In this document: piece by piece, positions 54,096-62,445 of the stretch | Layout: the number at the start of each line of letters is the position of its first letter | Numbering within the stretch: position 1 is the first letter of the stretch | The notes under the pieces: model-generated | The model's database searches: none | Told to the model about the DNA's origin: nothing | The model's input: only the letters and a program-made list of their open reading frames with translations | Translations under genes and position numbers: made by a program | Source of the DNA: DATEDA01 sp963789885 | GTDB lineage: Bacteria; Pseudomonadota; Gammaproteobacteria; Burkholderiales; SG8-39 | Length of the DNA stretch: 64,000 bases | Direction of reading: 5' to 3' | Assembly (NCBI GenBank): GCA_963789885.1 | Contig: CAWBNB010000022.1 | Location: 1-64,000, forward strand

Positions 54096-55235
54096 ATGAA
54101 CTACGCCAGGATCTCCGCCGACTGCCACATCGACCTGCCTATGCTCGCGCCCGACATGTTCACGTCCAACGCCTCGGCGGCCCTCAAGGAGAGAATGCCC
54201 TACGTCACCGATGGCCCCGACGGTCCGTACTGGACCTGCAAAAACGGGGGCTCCTTCGGGCTGCTGAACGGTGTGGGGCCGTCCGGACAGAAGCTGGTCC
54301 CCGGGCAGAACCACCGCGTGGACGTCATGGCCGCGACTGGGTTCTACGAAGACGGCAAGAAGGGCTACCGTCACCCGACCGATCCGGTCCTGCGCGCCAA
54401 GGACATGGACCGAGACGGCGTGCAGGCCGAGGTGATCTTCGGCATCCTCGGCGCGGCGACGCGGCTGAACGATCCCGTGGCGGCGAACGAGATGTTCCGG
54501 ATCTACAACGACTGGCTCGTGGACTTCTGCAAGCACGATCCGGCGCGCTTCATCGGGCTGGCCTGCCTGCCCTACGGTGACATCGACGCAGCGGTGAAGG
54601 AGATCCATCGAGTCGCGAAGCTGGGGCTCCGTGGCGTGGAGTTGTCCTGCTCGTGGGACATGGAGCCCATGTGGCATCCCGTGTGGGAGCCGCTATGGAG
54701 AGCCATCCACGAGGTCGACTTGCCGCTGCACTTCCACACGTTCCCGGCGGTGCCGCCCGGCGTTCTTGACAAGGCGTTCGGGCCAACCCGTCGCGCGGCG
54801 TTCTTCACCGTGGTCTCCGGCTTCCAGATGAACCTCGTCAATATCCTCGCCGCCGTCATCGGCGCCGGCGTCCTCGAGCGCTATCCCAACGTGCGTATCT
54901 CGTTCGGCGAGAGCGGCATCGGCTGGATTCCCTATGCGCTCGAGCGCATGGACTTCGAGTGGGAGGACCGTTTCCGCGACCTGGGCCTGAAGATGAAGCC
55001 GAGCGACTACTGGCGGCGTCAGTGCAAGGGCACCTTCCAGTTCGATCGCATCGGCGGCAAGCTGATCGACGAGATGGGCGTGGAGTCGCTCATGTGGGGC
55101 TCCGACTATCCGCACGCTGACGGCGTGTGGCCGGAGTCGTCGAAGTATATCGAGGAGCAGTTCGCACACCTGCCGGCCGACGTTGTGCACAAGATCACCT
55201 GCGAGAACGCCGGGAAGTTCTACCGCTTGATGTAG
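54096..55235 (+). CDS. Amidohydrolase-2 family protein (ACMSD-like decarboxylase/hydrolase)
   Basis: A 379-residue TIM-barrel amidohydrolase. ISADCHIDLPMLAPDMF provides the HxD-type start, PLHFHTFPAVPPG the middle His, and LMWGSDYPHADGVWPESSK the final Asp, the pattern of ACMSD-related decarboxylases and hydrolases. The HPTDPVLRAKDMDRDGVQAE stretch is also common in this branch. ATG 54096 follows CCCAGGAGAAGCG. Likely part of a small catabolic operon with the ApbA-like gene. Substrate unknown. Confidence 0.88.
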   Translation: MNYARISADCHIDLPMLAPDMFTSNASAALKERMPYVTDGPDGPYWTCKNGGSFGLLNGVGPSGQKLVPGQNHRVDVMAATGFYEDGKKGYRHPTDPVLRAKDMDRDGVQAEVIFGILGAATRLNDPVAANEMFRIYNDWLVDFCKHDPARFIGLACLPYGDIDAAVKEIHRVAKLGLRGVELSCSWDMEPMWHPVWEPLWRAIHEVDLPLHFHTFPAVPPGVLDKAFGPTRRAAFFTVVSGFQMNLVNILAAVIGAGVLERYPNVRISFGESGIGWIPYALERMDFEWEDRFRDLGLKMKPSDYWRRQCKGTFQFDRIGGKLIDEMGVESLMWGSDYPHADGVWPESSKYIEEQFAHLPADVVHKITCENAGKFYRLM

Positions 55236-55825
55236 ACGCCCGAGACTCGTGCGCCCGGGGGTACTAGCGGCGGCGCAGGATCCCGGAGAGCCTTGCGCGC
55301 CAGCAAGGCACGTTCAGGATCCAGCAAGCGCAGCGAGCGTCTGGTGCGCGACGCTCAGCCGTGCCCAGACTGCTCGTTCGGATTTCGTCGATTTGACCGA
55401 GGCGACTGGCCGGCTCGAGTCGGCCATAACCGGAAGTTGCGAAGCGTGCCGCAAATCGGACCGTCAACGGGGCTTTCGACTCGTTGCTGTCGTAGTTAGA
55501 GAAGCGCGGACTTTGTTTTGCCGCTAAGACCGACCATCAGGACGTTAAGTCAGAGCGCCCACTAATGGCCCAAACCAGTCTCGGCGGGCTCCGTAGCAAG
55601 AACACGTAGCCCTACCTCTGATATTGGAAAACCGCCGAACTTCTTATAAATCGACATTATTTCGCCGCACGGCCGAATGTCGCGCTGGCGTCAGAGTAGT
55701 GTCTCCAGTCGTCCCCCTAACAGTTCTCAGTGGGCCTGACTTGGGTCCATAAAGCCGTCGAACGCTGCTTTCAGGACAGGGCCGTACAGCCGCTCTTGGC
55801 CGTACAGAGTAATCCGTGAAATCCG
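55236..55825. other. Gene-free stretch before the second tannase copy
   Basis: In these 590 bases I find no frame with convincing start and composition. GGCCGTACAG is repeated (about 55780 and 55799). From about 55530 the sequence is richer in A and T than its surroundings. There is no transposase or inverted repeat that would explain the arrival of the tannase copy, which starts matching at 55826. Confidence 0.5.
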
Positions 55826-57821
55826 CCACGGCGACACGACGAAAAGGAGGCGCATGTGAACCCCAGGATAGAGCAGTTGGATCTTCCTCATCGGAAGAAC
55901 AGCAGGATTAAGACGGTCATCGCCGCCATCGCGGCGATGACGCTGTTCGGCGCTTCGCTTCCCGGCAACGCGAAGGATCGGGACGACGACGGAGACCGGC
56001 ACCAGGGCAAGCATAAGCTCCTGACGTGCGACGACACGATGAAGGAGGAGTTCCGCCCGGACTCGCTCACCACAGTCCTGCTTGTCAAGGCGTTCAACAA
56101 GGGCGATGCGCTCACGCTTTCCACGCCGACCCCCACAACACCTATCGCAGCCAATGACGTTTGTGTGGTCAAGCTGCTCGTCGGACCGGGAAATCCCGGG
56201 CCGGCCGATGCGCCATCAACCTCGCCGGGCATCGGCATCGAAGTGTGGCTGCCGGCGCGCGCAAACTGGAACCGCCGGATTCACGTTGCCGGCGGCGGTG
56301 GGTGGGCCGGCGGTAATCAGACGTCGTTGACATTGCTCGCGGGAGCGGGCGGCGCGGGCGGGACCACGCCGAGCCCTTCGTTTATTGCGACGGTGGAAGG
56401 CGCCGTTTCGGCGAACACAGACACCGGACACAGCGGGCCCGGCGGCGGATCGTTCGCGATGAACCCGGATGGCAGCATCAACACGGTCCTGTGGAACGAC
56501 TTCGCGCAACGCGGCATTCACGAAATGGCCGTGAAGACGAAGCAGATTACCAAGGCCTACTACGGCAAGGCCGCGAAGTACTCGTACTGGGACGGCTTCT
56601 CCACGGGTGGCCGGCAAGGCCACAAGCTCGCGCAGCTGCATCCGGACGACTTCGACGGCATCCTCGCCGGCGCGCCGGCGTTCAACTGGACGCGCTTCAT
56701 CACCGCCGAGCTGTATCCGCAGATCGTGTACCAGCGGGATCTGGGCGGCGTTCCGCTGACGAGCGGCCAGCTGAACCTGATGGGCAACGCTGCCATCAAT
56801 GCTTGCGACGTGGTGAACGGCCAGCACATGGGCTACATCCCCGATCCGTCCGAGTGCCGCTATGACCCGACGCTGGACGCGAGCGTGATCTGCACGAAGA
56901 ACGGCGGCACCAACAGCACCGCCAATTGCGTGACGCCGCTTCAGGCGCAGGCCATGAACAAGCTGTGGTACGGCCAGACGCGCGACGGGACCGCGCCTCC
57001 GCCGTCCGCGGACAACAGCTGGTCGCTGCACATCGGCCGCGGCAACCACCTGTGGTACGGGCTTGCGCGCGGAAGCAGCTTCGGTGGCTTGGGCGGCAGC
57101 ATTGGCGGGGTCCCCGTCGCCGTTCACGATCGCGACCGACTGGTCGCGCTCGAAATGCAGAACCCAACGCTTGCGACGCCGTCCTTCATCAACGCGACCG
57201 GCAATGGCGCGAACGGCTGGATGAACCTGTCCTACGCCCAACTGGCCAATGCGTACGACCAGGGGCTGATCCTGCAGTCGAGCTTCGCGCACATCAACAC
57301 CGACGACGCGAATCTGCGGCCGTTCCGCAAGTCGGGCGGGAAGATGATCATGTACCACGGGCTCGCCGACGTCCTGATCATGCCGCAGGGCTCGGTCAAC
57401 TACTACGAACGCGTCATCCGCGAGATCGATGGGCTGCGCGAGGTGCAGAAGTTCTATCGCTTCTTCCTCGTGCCAGGCATGGCGCACGGCTTCGGCAATG
57501 GAACGACCAATCCGAATGCCAACCCGCCGCTTCCCGGCGCCGCCGGCGCGGACAGTGTAGCGGACGGTACCTCGCAGCTTTACGACGCGCTCACCGCCTG
57601 GGTCGAGAAAGGCATCGCCCCGCAGCGAATCGACATCTCCTCCGCCGTGACGACCGCTTTCCCGATCGCCAAGTCGCGGCCCATCTGCGCCTACCCCAAG
57701 GAAGCAAAGTATGTTGGCGGCGACATCAACGTTGCTTCGAGCTACATCTGCGCTGGTCAGGGTCGGGGCCGTGACGACGACGATGACGGTCACGGCCATC
57801 ATCACGGTCACGGCAATCACG
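55826..57821. repeat. 2.0-kb duplication, copy 2 (tannase gene and leader)
   Basis: Second copy of the block at 13339-15334, about 98% identical, same length. Differences cluster in the first 30 codons and in a 35-base patch near 57110-57150, where one added and one removed base cancel out. Confidence 0.9.
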
Positions 57822-57832
57822 GCTGGCGCTAG
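55856..57832 (+). CDS. Tannase/feruloyl esterase family protein, copy 2
   Basis: A 658-residue near-duplicate of the protein encoded at 13369-15342, with the same GTG start after AAAAGGAGG, catalytic GFSTGGRQG, HGLADVLI and His (PGMAHGFG), and the same Asp/His-rich tail except for the last residues (HGWR instead of HDD). Around residue 420 a double compensating frameshift replaces APFPFSIATDM with VPVAVHDRDRL; if real it changes a short surface stretch without truncation. It is followed after 8 bases by an NHL-repeat gene instead of a binding protein. Confidence 0.87.
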   Translation: MNPRIEQLDLPHRKNSRIKTVIAAIAAMTLFGASLPGNAKDRDDDGDRHQGKHKLLTCDDTMKEEFRPDSLTTVLLVKAFNKGDALTLSTPTPTTPIAANDVCVVKLLVGPGNPGPADAPSTSPGIGIEVWLPARANWNRRIHVAGGGGWAGGNQTSLTLLAGAGGAGGTTPSPSFIATVEGAVSANTDTGHSGPGGGSFAMNPDGSINTVLWNDFAQRGIHEMAVKTKQITKAYYGKAAKYSYWDGFSTGGRQGHKLAQLHPDDFDGILAGAPAFNWTRFITAELYPQIVYQRDLGGVPLTSGQLNLMGNAAINACDVVNGQHMGYIPDPSECRYDPTLDASVICTKNGGTNSTANCVTPLQAQAMNKLWYGQTRDGTAPPPSADNSWSLHIGRGNHLWYGLARGSSFGGLGGSIGGVPVAVHDRDRLVALEMQNPTLATPSFINATGNGANGWMNLSYAQLANAYDQGLILQSSFAHINTDDANLRPFRKSGGKMIMYHGLADVLIMPQGSVNYYERVIREIDGLREVQKFYRFFLVPGMAHGFGNGTTNPNANPPLPGAAGADSVADGTSQLYDALTAWVEKGIAPQRIDISSAVTTAFPIAKSRPICAYPKEAKYVGGDINVASSYICAGQGRGRDDDDDGHGHHHGHGNHGWR

Positions 57833-57840
57833 GGAAGTGG

Positions 57841-58887
57841 GTGCAGCAAACCGAAGTCGCTAACTGCGTGTCCTTGAAAGAAACCCAAAGGAGGATCGGT
57901 ATCTTCGGCATCAACCGTTCGGACATCACGTCGCTCGAGCTTATCGTCGGAAAGGTCGCAGCCCCACCGGTGATCGAGTACGACCGGGACGGCAACATGG
58001 TGAGGGCCTGGGGCGATCCGACCGTAATGCCTATCGGCATCCATGGCTGCTTTATCGACCATGAGCGCAATCTATGGATCGGCGGCAGCGGCGGCGGCAT
58101 GGTCCAGAAATGGACGCGTGACGGCAAGCTCCTGCTGCAGATCGGCCAACGCATGACCTGCGACGGACCCTGCGGCGAGACGACCAGCCTGAACAGCAGC
58201 ACGACGGTCTTGAATCAGCCCGCCGACATTGCAGTGGATCCTTCGAACGGAGACGTCTACATCGCGGACGGTTACGGCAATCACCGCGTCGTGGTCTTCG
58301 ACAAGAATGGCAAGTTCCTGCGCCAATGGGGCTCGTCAGGCACAGATCCGGGCCAGTTCTCTCCGCTCGGCGGCGGCCACCCGCATTGCGTCGTGTTCAG
58401 TAAAGAAGGGCTGCTCTACACCTGCGATCGTGGCAATGATCGCATCCAGGTGTTCGACAAGAAGGGCAAACTGCAGGAGATCATCCCGATCAAGCCTGGA
58501 ACGGGAAGGGTGCCTGGCCCCGACGGCAGCCCGCCACGCAACTCGCCGGGCTCGGCGCTGGATGTTGCGTTCTCGGCCGACAACGCCCAGCGCTATATTC
58601 TGAACGTCGACACCGGCAATGAAGTGCTCTGGTTCCTGGATCGCTGGGTGGGCCGAGGTGAGGTTCCGGCCATCCTCGGCGGGTTTGGCAGCCAAGGCCA
58701 CAATGCGGGGAACTTCACCCTGCTGCACATGATCGCGGTGGACTCGAGGGGGAACCTCTACTCGAGCGAAACGGTCGACGGGCGGCGTCTGCAGAAGTTC
58801 GTTCCGAAAGGCAAGCTGTCGCCTCGCAAGCTGGATAGCTACATGGGCAGCCCGCACTACGAGCCGTTCCCGGACCCAACTCCCTAA
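57841..58887 (+). CDS. NHL-repeat beta-propeller protein (amidating-lyase-like), 5' end uncertain
   Basis: A 348-residue protein with repeated propeller blades: VIEYDRDGNMVRAWGDP, WIGGSGGGMVQKWTRDGKLL, DIAVDPSNGDVYIADGYGNH, VVVFDKNGKFLRQWGSSGT and LYTCDRGNDRIQVFDKKGKL, as in NHL proteins related to peptidyl-hydroxyglycine lyase. Such proteins are usually secreted, but this frame starts (GTG 57841) without a signal peptide, directly after the tannase. The end of the duplicated tannase block lies 20 bases upstream, so the original 5' end may have been replaced. An AAAGGAGG at 57889 may mark a later start. Confidence 0.78.
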   Translation: MQQTEVANCVSLKETQRRIGIFGINRSDITSLELIVGKVAAPPVIEYDRDGNMVRAWGDPTVMPIGIHGCFIDHERNLWIGGSGGGMVQKWTRDGKLLLQIGQRMTCDGPCGETTSLNSSTTVLNQPADIAVDPSNGDVYIADGYGNHRVVVFDKNGKFLRQWGSSGTDPGQFSPLGGGHPHCVVFSKEGLLYTCDRGNDRIQVFDKKGKLQEIIPIKPGTGRVPGPDGSPPRNSPGSALDVAFSADNAQRYILNVDTGNEVLWFLDRWVGRGEVPAILGGFGSQGHNAGNFTLLHMIAVDSRGNLYSSETVDGRRLQKFVPKGKLSPRKLDSYMGSPHYEPFPDPTP

Positions 58888-58897
58888 GAGGTCCGGC

Positions 58898-58930
58898 GCC
58901 GGGACCGGCGCGATCACACCCGGTCCCGGC
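58898..58930. terminator. Perfect 11-bp hairpin between converging genes
   Basis: GCCGGGACCGG (58898-58908) and CCGGTCCCGGC (58920-58930) form a perfect stem with an 11-base loop. It fills the gap between the NHL gene (stop 58887) and the leftward AsnC-type gene (stop 58933). There is no T-run, but the position suggests it ends both transcripts. Confidence 0.6.
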
Positions 58931-58932
58931 AG

Positions 58933-59208
58933 CTACGGCCGCTCGATTGGCGAGGCAGTCGAGTACTTGATCTGCGAAAGCGCGATCATCGAGTTGACCT
59001 CCTGCACCATCGGCAGGCGAGAAAGTCGCTCGGAAAAGAAGCGTTCATAAGCTTCGACGTCGGGCGTCACGATGCGCAGGATGCAATCCACGGCGCCCAG
59101 CAGCACGTGACATTCCATCACCTCAGGGAATTCCTGAATCGCCTTCGAGAACTCAGGTAACGAGTTGCGGTTGTGTGCTGTGAGCTTGATGTGCGTGAAC
59201 AGCATCAC
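58933..59208 (-). CDS. AsnC/Lrp ligand-binding domain without DNA-binding domain
   Basis: A 91-residue protein that matches only the C-terminal RAM half of Lrp/AsnC regulators: FTHIKLTAHNRNSLPEFSKA, FPEVMECHVLLGAVDCILRI and VTPDVEAYERFF. The helix-turn-helix half, normally 60 residues, is missing; the 220 bases upstream (59209-59429) do not encode it in any frame. It may be a truncated remnant or one of the stand-alone RAM-domain proteins. It begins just beyond the end of the phosphoesterase gene in the same direction. Confidence 0.75.
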   Translation of the reverse strand: MMLFTHIKLTAHNRNSLPEFSKAIQEFPEVMECHVLLGAVDCILRIVTPDVEAYERFFSERLSRLPMVQEVNSMIALSQIKYSTASPIERP

Positions 59209-59429
59209 GAAGGAGCGCGCGAGAAAATCGCGCAGCCGCAGGAGAACTTGGTGGCGGCAATGTGCTGATTCTTGAGCGAGCTCGAAATCTGTCGAAGCTG
59301 ATGTCCCGTCCGAAGCTCGCTAAGCATCCGGTCGGTATGCTCGCAAATGCGCCGATGACGCGACGATTCCTGCCGCACGATCAAAGCGCTCTTGGCAAAC
59401 GACGTGCCCGCTCACGGTGCGATCCACTT

Positions 59430-61355
59430 TCAGCTGGGCGTCGGTTTCTTGCCCAGATCCACCTCGTAGGCGTCGACCTTCTCGTCGGCTGTCGGTTCAG
59501 CGTCCAGATCGACTATTTTTCGGTCGAACTGTTTCATGGGCCTGGCGTCCGCGCCATCCGTTCGCAACGAGCCGATTGATGTCCACTCGATCTGCCATTT
59601 TGGAGAGTTGGCCTGCGGCTCGCCAGCCTTACCCTGCGGATCGTCAGCCGTCTTCTGCGAGTCGTGAGAGTCGGCGTCGCATTTGGACAGGAAGTCAAAC
59701 AAGTAAAAGCCATTGCCTTTTGCGTCGTACTGCAAGGTCGTCGGACAGCAGAAGGTCCTTATAGCAGCGGTCCGATGCCCAAAGGGTGTGTGGATGGACT
59801 GTAACCCCTGCGCAACTACAACGCGTTGATAGGGGTAGTGCTGATGTCCGAACAGAATCAGCTGGATCCCCGACTTCAAACACCATGCCAGGAACTCGTC
59901 CGCTCCTTCCATCTTGACGAGCGCGGCCTCCCGGGCGTCCCGCCAGGTCTCGATCTTCTGCATCGCAGGTCCGAACCAACTCTTGAAACCGGTAGTTGGG
60001 ATGTACTTCGTGCGCGGCTGAGTGACGACGGGATGATGATGGAGCAGAGCGATGCGAATGGTGTGGCTGGGCTCAAACTCGAGCGGCTCGCCAGCCAGCT
60101 GATCAACCTTCTTTTGTTTCACGACTTTTTCTGTCAATTCTCCGGCTTTACGCAACTCCTCCTCCTCGATCCGGCCAACGGCTGCCGCTGCCGCCCAGTC
60201 TTCGAAGCTCCAGCCTGTGCGCCCCTCAGGCAACGTCGAGTCGAATACGAAGAAGAGCAGTGTGAGCGACTTCTTGGACTTGCCGTGAGGTCGGTAGCCG
60301 ACGATGTATGGATACGGTTTCGGCGTTTCGAGGATCTGCTCGAACGTGTCGTCAAGTTGCTGGCCGACAATGAGCTTGGCGGCATAGCGATCATGATTTC
60401 CCGGAACGAGAATGCGCTGAGATCTCGCCGCTCCGAGACCGTAGGCAGCGATCCGCATCGGGTTCTCGCCGCTGATCGAGCCGCGTTGGACGTACTGCAA
60501 GACGGTTTCGAACGATTCGCGAGACCCGTCGGTTGTCAGGTCGCCTGTCGCGACGAGCAGGTCGTATCGCGGTCGCAATGAATCGACTGCCGTCGAAACG
60601 GCCCTAGCCGTGCTGAAGCTGTGCGACGGGGCGCCGAAAGGCTTCTTCACCCGTTTGCCTTCCTCTCGGAGTTCGTCGATCAGGTGGAGGTCAGAGATGT
60701 GCAACAGTCGGATCCGCTCGTCCGTGCGCGGCTCCGCGAGCAGTGATTCCACGCGATGACGGTCGACCTTGATTACGTAGGGATGCGCATCGCGCAATGC
60801 TGCACTCAGTTGAATCGTGTCAATGAATACCCTGACGCCCGCGGGCTTTCGCTTACCGAACGCCGACCAGACCGACGGTCGGTCTTCCGTCGCGCCCTTG
60901 AGCGTCGCCTCCAGGACCGACTTGCACCAAGCCACGTCAGTGCTTTCGGCCTCCCTTAATCCGGATGAGAACTCGATGTCCGCAATCTTGAACTTGCCGG
61001 CGCCCTTTAGTCGCAAATCGATCTGCGCCTCCACGAGCAACAGTGCGACCTCCAGGATCGTTGCATCGAGATCGGTCTGCAACTGAAGCTGCTCGACAAG
61101 CGCAGCGCGCGACAAGTCGGCGCCCGAAAGTCGATCCGACGTCTTCAAGACAACTGGACCCTCTTCGCTCGTCGTGCGGGTACCCGTTGTGCGCTGCGCA
61201 GCCTCGCGCTCGCCAGCCACAGCGGCATGAGCAATACCGGTCTCCAGCGCGAGAATGATGTCCTGTCGGACATGGGCACCAACCTCTTGTTGGTCAAAAA
61301 AGGCAAGCACCTGCTCGAACAGCGGCGGAAGCAGGTCCGTATTGGGTGCAGGCAT
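59430..61355 (-). CDS. Calcineurin-like phosphoesterase with uncharacterised N-terminal region
   Basis: A 641-residue cytoplasmic protein (start ATG 61355, with GGGAG upstream; the frame is open to 61559). From about residue 220: LLHISDLHLID, ATGDLTTDGS, LVPGNHDRYA, IALLHHHPVV and LFGHQHYPYQ, the full metal-binding set of calcineurin-like enzymes. The first 200 residues contain a helical unit (PPLFEQVLAFFDQQEVGAHV) and a beta-rich middle (IADIEFSSGL) that I cannot assign. The C-terminal 60 residues are acidic and low in order. The design, a nuclease-type phosphoesterase with an accessory domain in an island, would fit defence but nothing proves that. Confidence 0.8.
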   Translation of the reverse strand: MPAPNTDLLPPLFEQVLAFFDQQEVGAHVRQDIILALETGIAHAAVAGEREAAQRTTGTRTTSEEGPVVLKTSDRLSGADLSRAALVEQLQLQTDLDATILEVALLLVEAQIDLRLKGAGKFKIADIEFSSGLREAESTDVAWCKSVLEATLKGATEDRPSVWSAFGKRKPAGVRVFIDTIQLSAALRDAHPYVIKVDRHRVESLLAEPRTDERIRLLHISDLHLIDELREEGKRVKKPFGAPSHSFSTARAVSTAVDSLRPRYDLLVATGDLTTDGSRESFETVLQYVQRGSISGENPMRIAAYGLGAARSQRILVPGNHDRYAAKLIVGQQLDDTFEQILETPKPYPYIVGYRPHGKSKKSLTLLFFVFDSTLPEGRTGWSFEDWAAAAAVGRIEEEELRKAGELTEKVVKQKKVDQLAGEPLEFEPSHTIRIALLHHHPVVTQPRTKYIPTTGFKSWFGPAMQKIETWRDAREAALVKMEGADEFLAWCLKSGIQLILFGHQHYPYQRVVVAQGLQSIHTPFGHRTAAIRTFCCPTTLQYDAKGNGFYLFDFLSKCDADSHDSQKTADDPQGKAGEPQANSPKWQIEWTSIGSLRTDGADARPMKQFDRKIVDLDAEPTADEKVDAYEVDLGKKPTPS

Positions 61356-61594
61356 TGCTAGCAGCTCCCTGGATAGCGCCCGCGCGAGTTTGCACTCAGC
61401 GAGGGACTGTCGTCCATACGAGGGCCGGTGATCCCCGTCATGCGCTGTGCTAGATGTTGCTCGCCTGCGAGGTTTCGAGTCGCCCACGAAGCAATGTGCG
61501 CGTTCCTCGGCGAGCTGGACGGGGAACGACTCGAGTCCTTCCCTAACGGCGAAAAACATCAGGCCGCGTGTTACGCGAACGTTTTTCGATCGGC

Positions 61595-62100
61595 TTTCGG
61601 GTGATCGAGGAGCTGTCCCGAACTAGGCGTCTGAAAGGTGCAACCAACTGATCGAAATAGGGGCGAAACCGGAAAGTATTCGGGACAGCTTCAACCCAAG
61701 CCCTTGATCAGTTTTGCTTTCGGATCTGCATGGGGTGCAGGGGGTCGAGTGTTCGAATCACTTCGCCCCGACCAAATTCGACGACTTAGTCGGGGTGAAG
61801 CTTAGAAGTGTCTAAGCGCTTGCTCGACGGCGTCTAAGTTTTCGTCCGGTAGCGTCCCCATCCAAGTCGAATGCGCACGTGGACGAGAGCATGCGCGTGC
61901 CGCGTCTCGCGTGACCCCCAGAGAGGTGGGTTGTTTGCGGGGCTCTCTGGGGTTCAGAGGTCGATCGCGCATCCCAAGCGGGCGTGCGGTTGTAAGAGAG
62001 CCAGTGCGATCGTTTCAACTTGACGATAACTCGCAGCGGTTCAGGCGAACGGTGGTGATTGAGTAGCTCCTCGGCCAGGCCTACCGTCCGCGTACGGCAA
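61595..62100. repeat. Composite att repeat F: arm motifs plus tRNA-Pro(GGG) 3' half
   Basis: Arms AGCTGTCCCG (61611-61620) and CGGGACAGCT (61681-61690), 60 bases apart; both arms differ from copies A and C at the same position, so the pairing is kept. tRNA-Pro 3' half at 61730-61774. The left part is almost identical to copy C, the right part (to about 62090) to copy E, with the CCCAGAGAG/CTCTCTGGG hairpin at 61917-61951. It is the last att copy and the right end of the mosaic. From 61356 to 62195 there is no gene. Confidence 0.9.
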
Positions 62101-62195
62101 AGAACGATCCTACAGTCAAGGCGTTGAAAGCCGTCGTTCGACGGTTGCTATCGACCGACTCCTGCCGGTGGCGTTGCCGGTTTGCGGACGTTCGC

Positions 62196-62411
62196 GGATC
62201 ATCTACCGAGGCGTCCGGCATGCGCCAGCCGAAGTCATGCAGTGCATCGCGAAGGGCGAGCGCGTGCCGCCGAACGAGTACTACCTGCGCACCAGCCTCG
62301 TGTTCGAGACAGCGTCGAAGTAGTACCGACTGGATGAACCGCATTGTTGGCGTCGGCGTGGGCCGGCGCGAGCCGAGCGCGGTGTACTACGACGTGTTCG
62401 AGGTGCTCTGA
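62196..62411 (+). pseudogene. DUF3237 protein, 3' remnant with frameshift
   Basis: Reading from 62196 gives RIIYRGVRHAPAEVMQCIAK then GERVPPNEYYLRTSLVFET; near 62321 the frame is broken by a TAG and the next frame continues DWMNRIVGVGVGRREP and VYYDVFEVL to the TGA at 62411. This is the C-terminal half of a DUF3237 protein (normally about 150 residues). The first half is absent, replaced by att repeat F and its flank about 100 bases upstream, so the gene was probably cut by island insertion and rearrangement. Confidence 0.65.
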
Positions 62412-62445
62412 CCGGCGCGGGCGCGGCCGCGCCGGCCCGGGCCTG

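Noticed and set aside
11711..61774. The six repeats as a CRISPR array or as IS ends
   Set aside because: Spacing runs from 2.7 to 18 kb, units are longer than 200 bases, and the core folds as a tRNA half. No cas or transposase gene is present.
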